Assembly (NCBI GenBank): GCA_022457155.1
Contig: JAJGOT010000750.1
Span: 186,001 to 250,000, forward strand
Direction: 5' to 3'
Length of the DNA: 64,000 bases
Source of the DNA: Cladopsammia gracilis
Lineage: Eukaryota > Cnidaria > Anthozoa > Scleractinia > Dendrophylliidae
Below the pieces are notes generated by a model, which saw only the letters and a program-made list of their open reading frames with translations, made no database searches and was not told the DNA's origin. Made by a program: the position numbers and the translations under genes. Positions 8,456 through 17,300 of the stretch are shown here, one piece after another. The stretch's first letter is position 1; every line of letters begins with the position of its first letter.

Positions 8456-10254
8456 ATGAGTTATTCAAATGGACTGCTTTCTGAAACAAGCACTCGCGCG
8501 CATGGCGCGGGTCGAGATGGAAAAGATGGATTGCCAGGCGTTGGTTTCAAGCTGACGCCTTCAGGAGACTTCGATCTTCAAAACAAAAAAATGACCAATG
8601 TCGCTGAAGGAACGGGGAATTCGGATGCAATCACAAAGCTACAAGTTGACACGCTTGCAACGCAATTGCGGGCAGATTCTCTCCAGGTGGATGGTTCCTC
8701 GCATATGACTGGGGATCTTGATCTCAGGGGACAAAAACTCATCAACCCCGGGGAAATAGAAATGAATCGCAAATTGATCGTCAATCTGGACACTGATGAA
8801 ACCAGGATTTGTCAGCGGTGAATATGGTCACATTGAAAAAATTTCACCCTGCTGCTCCGGCTCACACTCATGAAGTCACGAAGGACCTGGATTTGAAAGA
8901 ACTTTTCAACGTGAAAAACTCAAAACAACAAACATGGCATGATTTGGGAGCGCATTATAACAACCTGATCTCTTACAATGTCGTCAAGAATATCTTTCTC
9001 AGCCGCAAAGAGACGTTTCCAATGGAGACGGCTTTGGATATGGGAAATCACACCATTTTTAACGTGAAAGATCCCGAAGTTGCCGACCAAGGCGCAAATA
9101 TGCGATATGTGGATGGCGTAGCTCGGAAAAAGCTTTCGTTAGAAGGTGGAACAATGACCGGAAACCTGGATATGAACTCGCAACAAATCAACAATATTGC
9201 AGCGCCAACTCTGAAGCATCAACCCACGTCAAAATCTTATGTGGATAACAAGATAGGAGGTGTGGTAGTCCACACGATAGAATTAGAAGAGAAGATCAAA
9301 AAATACGTAAATGAATCACATATCACGTCAACCTCTCACCCGAAGGACGCATTCCGCTATCTGATGGAAGATGTGGATGAATCCAGCTCTGAACATCATA
9401 TGACAGTGACTGGGATAAGTGATTTTCCAGATTCGCCGCATCTTTTCAACAAGAAGGCGTATGACTTGCAAATCACAAAAGATCTTTTTAATGAATACTC
9501 TGGGAGACTTGGATTCAATATGTTCAAACTCCCAGAGGGAGAATACACGATTTGCATTGAATTCTTCCCCGCGTCAATGGATGGTGTGAGTGTCGACGTT
9601 GTGAGCACAAGTCTGAATATCAATCAACAATCAACAAAGAAGTTTTCGGGGTATTCCAGATCCATCATCCACATGCATAAATGGAGGATTTCCCCACCTG
9701 AATTCATTTTCCTGGATTTGAAATGGCGAGGAACTGCCGAGTCAGCTGCCGGAGGATCCGCAAAGTTGATCATATATGGCGTTGCTGGTTCTCAACCTGA
9801 TGTTGAAAGCAGCGTTTATGATTCCCCTTTTGTTTTCGAAGCAGGGAAAATGGTCATGGAGACTGACTTGGATTTGAATGGCCACAACTTGTCTGGGAGT
9901 AGAATTGTGGAAACCGGCGTCTTTCGAAAAAATGATGATAGCAATAAATTTTTATTCATCGGCAGCACCTCGAGGTTTCTTTTCTTCCCAATGAAAACAA
10001 AACTGGTGGAAGTGGGGTTATTTCATGCCTCAATAACGAATGTCCCAAAGATTGATTTGACTTTCTCCATGTCAGTGAATAACCGTAAATTTGAAAGAAT
10101 CTGGACTGGAAATAGAAGCAGAAGCTTGAAATACAATATTAGAGGTGGAATTGAAATCCCAAGCATGACTAATTTTTCTTTTTCCCCTCAAGATGACTTG
10201 GTGATCGGGTCGAATGAGGCAGTTTATCTTTCACTGGTTTTTGAAACAAGATAG
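8456..10254 (+). pseudogene. Fibre-like protein with collagen-like tip and phage-tail-type repeats, frameshifted
   Basis: The start at 8456 lies in TTTAAAATGAG context. A short collagen-like segment (GRDGKDGLPG) is followed by repeated modules of the pattern MxGxLDLxGxxIxNxxxP...A...YVD, as in phage and viral fibre shafts: HMTGDLDLRGQKLINP, ALDMGNHTIFNV, TMTGNLDMNSQQINNI, ETDLDLNGHNL. The C-terminal ~300 residues contain two beta-rich regions with FMFKLPEGEY-like and FIFLDLKWRG-like patterns that could be receptor-binding heads. The frame changes between about 8805 and 8821. A spike or attachment role at the capsid vertex, with the penton-like protein, is inferred from fold type and position. 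Confidence 0.7.
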
Positions 10255-10285
10255 GCATGATCGAAATATGATTTCTCCCTGAAAA

Positions 10286-10780
10286 ATGAAGCGAGCGAAG
10301 CGAAAACAAAGCATCTTTGCTTTCAATCACATCCACCCCGCAATTCGGGAAGAAGAATTGGAAGAGATCAAAAAACTTTTTCGATTTTATCACAAAAGAT
10401 TCTGGTGCCTGAAACGAGCGCATGGCCGATTCAAGAAAATGAATCTGCTCATGAATTTCACCTCTTCCGGTTTGGTTGCAATCGGGACGATTGCTGGGGC
10501 AGCAACTCTCAACCCAATCGTGTTGGGAGTGATTTCAGGAGCAGGATTAGTCTTGAAAACAGCAAATGAGTTGAAGAACCTGAAAAGCAAAATTGAGATG
10601 GCGAAGTTCGCGTTCACCACCTACGAGAAAACATTGAGTGATTTGCGCTTTGCTTTGCGGGGAGGAAATTTTGATCGAGCTGAATTTTTGTTTTCAATGG
10701 AAGCGATTGATGGGATTGTGATTGATTTGGGGTTGGATTTGGAGAAGTTTGAGAAGGAATGGGAAAGTCGATTTGAGTGA
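10286..10780 (+). CDS. Small membrane protein conserved in Polinton-like elements
   Basis: 164 residues, intact, from ATG 10286. The N-terminus is basic. Residues ~55-90 form a long Gly/Ala/Ile-rich hydrophobic region (LVAIGTIAGAATLNPIVLG), flanked by charged helices; the last 60 residues are helical and acidic. The type, with a glycine-rich hydrophobic hairpin, is familiar from cnidarian Polinton-like loci but I know no assigned function. A membrane-active or virion accessory role is possible. It closes the rightward ATPase-fibre cluster. Confidence 0.6.
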   Translation: MKRAKRKQSIFAFNHIHPAIREEELEEIKKLFRFYHKRFWCLKRAHGRFKKMNLLMNFTSSGLVAIGTIAGAATLNPIVLGVISGAGLVLKTANELKNLKSKIEMAKFAFTTYEKTLSDLRFALRGGNFDRAEFLFSMEAIDGIVIDLGLDLEKFEKEWESRFE

Positions 10781-10895
10781 AGCGTTTTTCATTTCTGGGA
10801 AATGAAAATCACTTTTTAACTAATATTACTCGCCAACACCATTTTTTCCCTTCCCATCTCTCATCTATTAGTAAGGGGATGATTGGCATATATGA
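10781..10895. other. Short intergenic gap between convergent genes
   Basis: No coding signal. The gap separates the end of the membrane-protein gene from the end of the oppositely oriented HTH gene. T-rich and A-rich stretches could serve transcript ends for both, but no clear poly(A) signal decides this. Confidence 0.5.
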
Positions 10896-12044
10896 TTAAC
10901 ATTCCAAGTTTTTTAGCGGGTATTCAACGTAAGGCCAAAAGAACTCTAAATCCTTATAGTTTTTTCCTTCACTGATCACAAATTTAAACTCCTCATCAAC
11001 CAAAAACATTCGCTCTTCCTTTCCTTCTTCTTCTTCAAAACAGCTTTTCACCCTATATCCTTCGGGAATGAAGCGGTGCTTATTCCGGAGAAAATCAAAT
11101 TCTGGATCCGTCGGCACACCCTGAAATTTCTTCCAAATATCCTTATGGAATGGATTTTTTTCCCTGCTCTCGAGGAGTCCTCTTTGTTGTCGCTCTTTTT
11201 CTTCCCAGGCCAACTTCACCTTTTCCCATTCATCCTCCACATTTTCCTCCGCCCAAGCTGCCATTTTTTGCTCATCTTCAATGACATGTTCTTCACGCTC
11301 AAAAGCTCGCGTTTCGTTCATATAATCTTCCATCGCGTCTCTTGTGGTTTTCCAAATCGGGCAGGTTGGGCTCTGGGGGAAATTTTGAGTTCCTCGATTT
11401 GTTCCGCAATCTCTTCCACTTTTTCCAGATCGTCTTCCACCGCTGCCGCCAAACACGCCTCATTCAACTTTGTAAGTTCTTGATCAAAGCGTTTCTGGGG
11501 AGAGATTTTTTTCCCCAGGAATCTCAAGTTTGAATTGCATCCCATCGAATTTTCTGGTGAATGAATCTCTTCCACTTCGGAGAGCATTGGGAATCGTTTT
11601 TGGGTCAATCCCCAATTCTCGCGCTGCTGCAGCCATGGAAGAAAATTCTTGAAGCCCGCCAATTTCGGAAATGACGCGGATTGCGGGAAGAGATCTGGGA
11701 GAAGCAGTGACGATTGAACCTTCAATCCGCCCAACCATCACTTCTTTTCCCGTGTTTGTTCGAACGAAGCCAGTTGCGGAATCTTTGAGAGCGCGCGTGA
11801 CAGCAGAGCTGGGAACACCAAGCGCATCAGCCATCTGCTTTTGAGTTTCCTATTCTTTACCCTCTGCGGTGAATTCCATTCGGCGCACGACCATGACTGG
11901 CTTTCCCTGAAACTTGAAATGATTTTTTCCTTTCTTGAGCTGTCTATTCAGATATTGTCTGGAGACGCCAAGTCTGTCAGCCATTTTGGCTTCAGATTTA
12001 GCTGGTTCTCCAACAATTCGACCATTTGAAACTAGCAACCACAT
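10896..12044 (-). pseudogene. Multi-module NUMOD/IENR-like helix-turn-helix protein with charged C-terminal region, broken
   Basis: The start at 12044 (CTTAAAATGTGG) opens a reading direction with three related HTH-like modules: MADRLGVSRQYLNRQLKKG with KPVMVVRR, MADALGVPSSAVTRALKDS with KEVMVGRIE, and AARELGIDPKTIPNALRSG with FDGMQFKLE. This repeated layout resembles the NUMOD1/IENR1 DNA-binding modules of homing-enzyme tails. It is followed by a coiled-coil region (EDDLEKVEEIAEQIEELK) and a Glu/Lys-rich domain ending WPYVEYPLKNLEC. Lesions are a TAG at 11850-11852 and frame changes near 11500 and 11370. A role as a virus-encoded transcription or replication regulator is inference. Confidence 0.6.
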
Positions 12045-12090
12045 TTTAAGGGGTGACATTTTTTGTCAACTTTTTTGACAAAAAGAGATT
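12045..12090. promoter_or_regulatory. Palindromic TTGTCAAC...TTGACAA site at the HTH gene start
   Basis: Directly before the ATG at 12044 lies TTGTCAACTTTTTTGACAA (about 12063-12081), an inverted pair of TTGACA-type half sites with a GGGGTGACA copy beside it. The same half site recurs at least ten times between 12.05 and 12.99 kb. The position suggests an operator used by a locally encoded HTH protein, perhaps for autoregulation. Confidence 0.45.
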
Positions 12091-12203
12091 TATGAATTCT
12101 GTGAAATTCTGGGAGAAAAAAATATTTCACGGCAAAAAACCGCTGAAAAATTTGGTTGACAAAGAAATTTATTTGTGCCCAAATCGGGAAAAGATGGCAA
12201 TGG

Positions 12204-12874
12204 TGGGGTTGACAATTTTTGTCCACCTCCGAAAAAATTCAGATTTATTTTTTATTTTGCAAACGCAATATCTTGAATGACGTATTGTCCCTATTGAGAC
12301 ATGGGGGTACCTATTTTTCTGCTGGATCTGGCATAAAACTCGGGGACAAAATTTTGAAATATTTTTTTGTCAACTCGGGAAAAAATTCTGGAAAATATAT
12401 TTTTGAGTTCTGAAAAAAAATCAAGTTAAAAATATTTTCCTGAAAAATCTGAGGATTGACAAAATCCATCCATTGACAAATCTTCCGCTGAAATCTGGGG
12501 GGAAATATTTTTCCCAGAATTTCTTTCCCAGATTTCAGCGGAAGATTTTCCCCAGGATTTCAGTCAGAATTTTTTTCCCCAGATTTCAGCGGAAGATTTG
12601 TCAACGGATGGAGTTTGTCACCCCGAGATTTTTCAGGAAAATATTTTTAACTTGATTTTTTTTCAGAACTCACAAAATATATTTTCAGAGTTTTTCTTCC
12701 TGAGTTGACAAAATATTTTTTCAGAATTTTGTCCCCGAGTTTTATGTCAAAACCTGCAGAAAAATAGGTACCCCCATGTCTCAATAGGGACAATACGTTT
12801 GAATAATAAAATGAAAATAAAAATAAAAAATAAAATCTGAATTTTTTCGGAGGTGGACAAAAATTGTCACCCCC
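12204..12874. repeat. 670-bp imperfect inverted repeat (about 300-bp arms)
   Basis: Matching landmarks run in opposite order about a centre at 12540. GGGTTGACAATTTTTGTCC (12207) pairs with 12855-12874; the CGGAGGTGGACAA string pairs with GTCCACCTCCG; GGGGGTACCTATTTTTCTGC (12304) pairs with its complement near 12757-12775; CTCGGGGACAAAATTTTGA (12339) pairs near 12721-12740; TCTTCCGCTGAAATCTGGGG (12481) pairs near 12579-12597. The ~70-bp centre has further copies of the CAGCGGAAGAT unit. No credible gene lies inside. It lies between the HTH gene start and the ssDNA-binding-like gene end. Confidence 0.92.
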
Positions 12875-12982
12875 ACCGGTGACAATTTTGTTTCCCTAAT
12901 TTTGAGCGCAGATGAAAATCTGATTTCAACAAAAAGTGAATTTGAGCAGAATTTTCAGGGGGTGACAAATTTTTTGTCACCC
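12875..12982. promoter_or_regulatory. Two GTGACAA/TTGTCAC palindromic sites
   Basis: TTGTCACCCCCACCGGTGACAA (12865-12886, partly in the inverted repeat) and GGGGTGACAAATTTTTTGTCACC (12958-12980) are both near-perfect dyads of the half site TTGTCAC/GTGACAA. They lie just beyond the 3' end of the 12983 gene. Confidence 0.5.
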
Positions 12983-13642
12983 TCAATCTTCATCCTCCTC
13001 ATTCCTGTCTTCGAACTCATCGAATGCCGAGGCGGCCTGCACCATTTCCTCCACCAAAACTTCGTCCACAATGCATGTGATCGCTTTCACATTTCCACAG
13101 AAAAGATGTTTAATGGAAAAAACTACTTGTCCCCAAAGTGGAATTCCAATGAGTTCTTTCTGTTTCAGAATGGGTTTTTTCTTCCCATCATCGCATAACT
13201 CCCAAAATCGACAGGAGAAATCCGTTTTGGGGAATGTGGAGGGATAGATTTTTGCATAAATCTTTTCCTGCTTGGATTTATCCACTTTCAAGAGAGTGAA
13301 ATCCCCCTCATGGTACTTGGAACAAGAGGGGGTAAGTTTTTTCACTTCCGCCTGTTTTTCCATGGCCGCTGAATTCAAATGCGTTTCCAATTCGCGGAAA
13401 AAGAGGATGTTTTTTTCAGGGAGAGTGATTCCCAAAGAGAAAGAATTTCCTTCATGGAAAAAAATTTTGAACTTGGTTTGAAGTTTCACTTGCAGTCGTT
13501 GGTCATTGTGGGAACATGGGAGCAGGCAATAGTTGATCTTTCCAGTTGATCGCTTCACGGGATCTTGGAGAGTGACATCGGGGTAGATATTTTCGCGGGA
13601 TTCATTTTCTTGGGTGAGACAAAAAAATGAATTAAATCGCAA
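12983..13642 (-). CDS. Candidate ssDNA-binding protein (acidic C-terminal tail)
   Basis: A ~219-codon open frame. The middle and C-terminal part is beta-rich (FTLLKVDKSKQEKIYAKIYP, CRFWELCDDGKKKPI, LIGIPLWGQVVFSIKHLFCG, AITCIVDEVLV) and ends in a strongly acidic tail (FEDRNEEDED). That architecture recalls viral single-stranded DNA-binding proteins of the DUF5871 / T7 gp2.5-like kind. There is no ATG near the beginning of the frame, since 13642 is TTG. The frame overlaps the end of the small gene at 13632-13817, so either the 5' end is broken or the two were once one gene. It would work with the PolB at 14374. Confidence 0.45.
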   Translation of the reverse strand: MRFNSFFCLTQENESRENIYPDVTLQDPVKRSTGKINYCLLPCSHNDQRLQVKLQTKFKIFFHEGNSFSLGITLPEKNILFFRELETHLNSAAMEKQAEVKKLTPSCSKYHEGDFTLLKVDKSKQEKIYAKIYPSTFPKTDFSCRFWELCDDGKKKPILKQKELIGIPLWGQVVFSIKHLFCGNVKAITCIVDEVLVEEMVQAASAFDEFEDRNEEDED

Positions 13643-13817
13643 AAATCCATTTTTCTATGAACTTGAGATCCTCTTCCGTTCGGACTGGGAGGAAACCAGT
13701 TGCCATGTCAACCGCTTTTTGAAAGTTTCTTTCTGCGTCACACGCTTTTTCCCAAACGATTTCCTCTTGAATTTTTTCTGCCTCTTGCTGAGGAGTGGAT
13801 TTGTTTTCACTTGACAT
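13632..13817 (-). CDS. Small acidic helical protein, possibly the N-terminus of the neighbouring ssDNA-binding-like protein
   Basis: 61 residues from ATG 13817 in GAGAAAATGTC context. It is Gln/Glu/Lys-rich and helical (AEKIQEEIVWEKACDAERN), ending EKWIFAI at a TAA that lies inside the start of the 12983-13642 frame. A one-base indel near 13635 would fuse the two frames, so it may be the 5' part of one disrupted gene. Confidence 0.4.
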   Translation of the reverse strand: MSSENKSTPQQEAEKIQEEIVWEKACDAERNFQKAVDMATGFLPVRTEEDLKFIEKWIFAI

Positions 13818-13841
13818 TTTCTCTCCAATGGAGAAAAAAAT

Positions 13842-14333
13842 TCAAACTTTTTCTATGAGGTCCACCAAGTCTTTGTGATTTGCAAAAACTGAAGTGTGAT
13901 TTCTGGTTAGTTTTGGCCTTGATTTCTTTTTGTATTTTTGAATGATTTTTTCATCCCTTTGATTTTTCCTCAATGTATCAATGAGCAAATCAAATTCAGG
14001 AGATTTCCATGTGATAAAGTGAGTGATTTCCTCCGAATCAAGGAAATGTTTTTTCTTCTTGAGGATTTGGTTGAGGAAAACTTGGCTTGAAATTCCAAAC
14101 TTTTCTAGTTCATCATAATCAAAAATATCTTCGCCATCAACTTGGAGAAAGGGTTTATCTGTCATTTCTTCCTGAATGAAAAAAACTTTTCCATCTTTCC
14201 TTTTGAATTTTTTGTTTTCTCTTTTGAGAACTCGCCAAATGTTGGAGATGGGGATGTTTGTTTCTTGACTGGCTTCCTTGAATGTGAAAAAAATCTGTTT
14301 TTCTTTTCCTTCTTCCTGAATCGAAAACTTCAT
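13842..14333 (-). CDS. NUMOD/IENR-like helix-turn-helix regulator
   Basis: 163 residues from ATG 14333 in the CCAAATAAAATGAAG context. The N-terminal module TFKEASQETNIPISNIWRVLKRENK followed by DGKVFFIQEE matches the HTH-plus-beta pattern of the broken 10896-12044 gene. A second module (YDELEKFGISSQVFLNQILK) follows at about residue 75, then a basic C-terminal region (KKSRPKLTRN). It is intact and diverges from PolB with only 40 bp between the ATGs, a position suited to controlling both genes. DNA binding is inferred from the module type; no enzyme motif is seen. Confidence 0.6.
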   Translation of the reverse strand: MKFSIQEEGKEKQIFFTFKEASQETNIPISNIWRVLKRENKKFKRKDGKVFFIQEEMTDKPFLQVDGEDIFDYDELEKFGISSQVFLNQILKKKKHFLDSEEITHFITWKSPEFDLLIDTLRKNQRDEKIIQKYKKKSRPKLTRNHTSVFANHKDLVDLIEKV

Positions 14334-14373
14334 TTTATTTGGGAAAATATTTTTTTTGGTTTTACCAAATAAA
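14334..14373. promoter_or_regulatory. 40-bp divergent start region with mirrored AAATAAAATG signatures
   Basis: The two start codons are bordered by CCAAATAAAATGAA (rightward, PolB) and its mirror TTCATTTTATTTGG (leftward, HTH gene), separated by a T-rich spacer of about 20 bp. The symmetry implies that the start context is itself a transcription or translation signal rather than chance AT richness. Confidence 0.6.
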
Positions 14374-17300
14374 ATGAATTCGCGAGAATTGAAAAATTGG
14401 GCTCGTGAAGAAGGAATTGTTGGGTTCTCCCGAATGTCCAAAGCCGAATTGATGGATCTTTGGGAAGAATCGCAACCTGAAAGACCGAGAAAAAAAGGAA
14501 ATGTAGAAGCTCGTTTGAAAATTCGGAAAAAACGAAAAGTCAACCCCCTGGATGTCAAAAATAAAAAAATTCCTGTTCCTATTTTGATTCCGGAAAGAAG
14601 AGATTTTCCTTCCAGAGACATTCCCAGAGCGATTGAGCAAAATGTGGAAACTGTTGTCGATTGGATGAATTGGTTGGAAAGTGTGGATGATGTTGATGTT
14701 CGGAGAAGATCCAATCCCGCGATTGAAAGATTGAAGAAGCAGATTGCTGAATTGCGGAGTCGTCAATTTGTTGTTGAAGAAAGAAAATCCGCTTTAAGAG
14801 GATTTGCAAGACAACTGGTCATCCAAGGAGATGATTCCCCAACTCCGCAAGATTTCCTTCGGCGAGTGAGGGGGGATGTGGTTGTGTTGATCAAGCAAAA
14901 TCGACAAACCAAAATCAAATGCGTGTTGGTGTGTCTGCTGGTGAAGCCTGATTTGATGGATGGAACAATGATTGAAGAAACACCCTTTCTCCATTCAAAC
15001 ATGAAAAGAAATTTGGAAGGAACTGACGCTGGTGAATTGTTTGATGAAATGGGGAGAGAAATGATGGTCAACTTGGAGACTTTCAATCGAAGAGGAAGTA
15101 ATTGGGTGTTTGAAAGAGTTATCAGATTGGAAATTCATTTAATCCGATGGAGACCATTGGGTGGATCTTCATACATTCCTCTTCCAAAAAAAGTTGCAAA
15201 AAAGAACGCTGTGGTGAACATGAAAAACGGAGATGAGATGTGTTTCAAATGGTGCATGACAAGAGCAACACATATGGTAGTGCAAAATCCTGAAAGAATC
15301 ACACGTTTGCTGAGAAAACAAGCTGAAAAGCTTGATTGGAGTGGAATTGCATTTCCAACGACTTTGGCAGATATTGGGAAATTTGAAAAGCGGAATGACA
15401 TTTCAGTGAATGTCTTTGGGTGGGATGGAAAGCTTTTCCCCCTGAAAGTAACGGATGAAGAAGAGGAGAAACATGTTGACTTGTTGCTGTTGACAAATGA
15501 GTTTAAAAGCCATTTCTGCATCGTGAAAAACTTTTCTCGCTTGGCTGGATCGTAAGTTTCAAAAACTGGGCATCAAAGATTCTTCTGTAAGAGATGCATC
15601 AATTCATTTCCCAGCGAGGAAAGCCTGAGAAAACACCGAAGCACCTGCGTTGAATTTGAAGCAGCAAAGATTGTGATGCCTGAAGGTGAATGTTCTTTCA
15701 GCAACTTCTCAAAGATGATTCATGTTCCAGTTGTGGGTTATGCTGATTTTGAATCGATTTTGAAACCTGTGGAGGATGGAGGGAGGATGCGAAAGACTCA
15801 AAAAATGCAGGAGCATCTTCCCTGTGGATTTGCGTTTCATTTGGTTTTCCCGTTTTTGGAAATGGAGCCTGTGTTGAAACGAGCTGGAAATGAAAAAGAA
15901 TCGTCAGAACTTCCCAAAGAATTCATCAGAAAACTCATTGAGGAAGTGAAAAAGGCACAGCTGGAATTGAAACAGAAGAAAATGATTCCTCTCTCCCGAA
16001 AAAAATGGAAAAAATTCAATCAGGCAACATGTTGCTGGTTGTGCCAGGGTGAATTTGAAAAAGAGGGGGAAAAGATGAAAGTGCGAGATCACTGCCATTT
16101 CACTGGAAAATTCAGGGGAGCTGCTCACCGCTCTTGCAATCGAGCATTTCAAAGACCAAAATTCACCCCCGTATTTTTCCACAACCTGGCAAACTATGAC
16201 TCACATCTTTTCGTGCGAGCTTTGGGTACATTGGAGGAAGTCTTGGATGTTCAATGCATCCCCAACAATGAGGAGAAATATATCTCCTTCTCCCTGAAGT
16301 TTGAATTGAAACGGGAAAAGACTTGGGACGGAAAAGAAATTGTTGTGAAGCATGAAATCCGATTTTTGGATTCGTTTAAATTCATGGCTTTTTCCCTGGA
16401 AAAATTGATTGGCAACTTGACAGCTTGCGGGAAATGTGAGTCTTGCAAACCTGGGGATTGTTTGAAAACAAATGAGAAAATCATTGGACAATGCGGGAAA
16501 TGTCAAAATTGCTTGTTGATTGATGAACCTTGTTTTTCCCCAGTTGACACGTTGCTTGAACAAACGAAAAAACATGGAAAACACATGGATCTTCTCATGA
16601 GAAAAGGAGTCTATCCATATGAATTCATGGACTCATTTGAAAAGTTTGGTGAAGAACTGCCAGGAAAAGAAGATTTCTTCTCCAGTTTGAATCAAGCAGG
16701 AATTGGCGATGCAGACTGGCAGCATGCTAAAGACGTCTGGAAAAGATTTGGCATGTCCAACATGGGAGAATTCCATGATCTCTATCTGAAAACGGACGTT
16801 TTGCTGCTGGCAGATGTGGTTGAAAACTTCAGAAAACTTTGTGAAGCAAATTATGAACTGGATCCTGCCCAGTTCTTCACGAGCCCTGGGATGGCGTGAA
16901 ATGCGATGTTGAAAATCACAGGGGTAAAATTGGAATTGTTGAATGATGTGGACATGCTGCTGATGATTGAAAGAGGAATGAGAGGCGGAAATTCCAATGC
17001 ATTTAAGAGGCACGCAAAAGCAAATAACAAGTTCATGGAAGATTTTGATGAAAGCCAACCCTCCAAATTCATTGTTTATCTGGACGCAAATAACCTTTAT
17101 GGATGGGCAATGTCAAAGCCTCTTCCAGTTGGGGGCTTCAGATGGATGAAGGAAGATGAATTGTCGGATTGGAGGGAATTTGTTGATGGAAAAGGTGTGG
17201 GATGCATTCTGGAAGTTGATTTGGAATACCCAGAGGAATTGCATGATTCACACAATGATTTTCCTCTGGCCCCAGAAAGTTTGAAGCTGGGTGAAGTGTG

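Noticed and set aside
12219..12655. Short frames inside the 670-bp inverted repeat
   Set aside because: They consist of AT-rich palindromic sequence and have no conserved motif.
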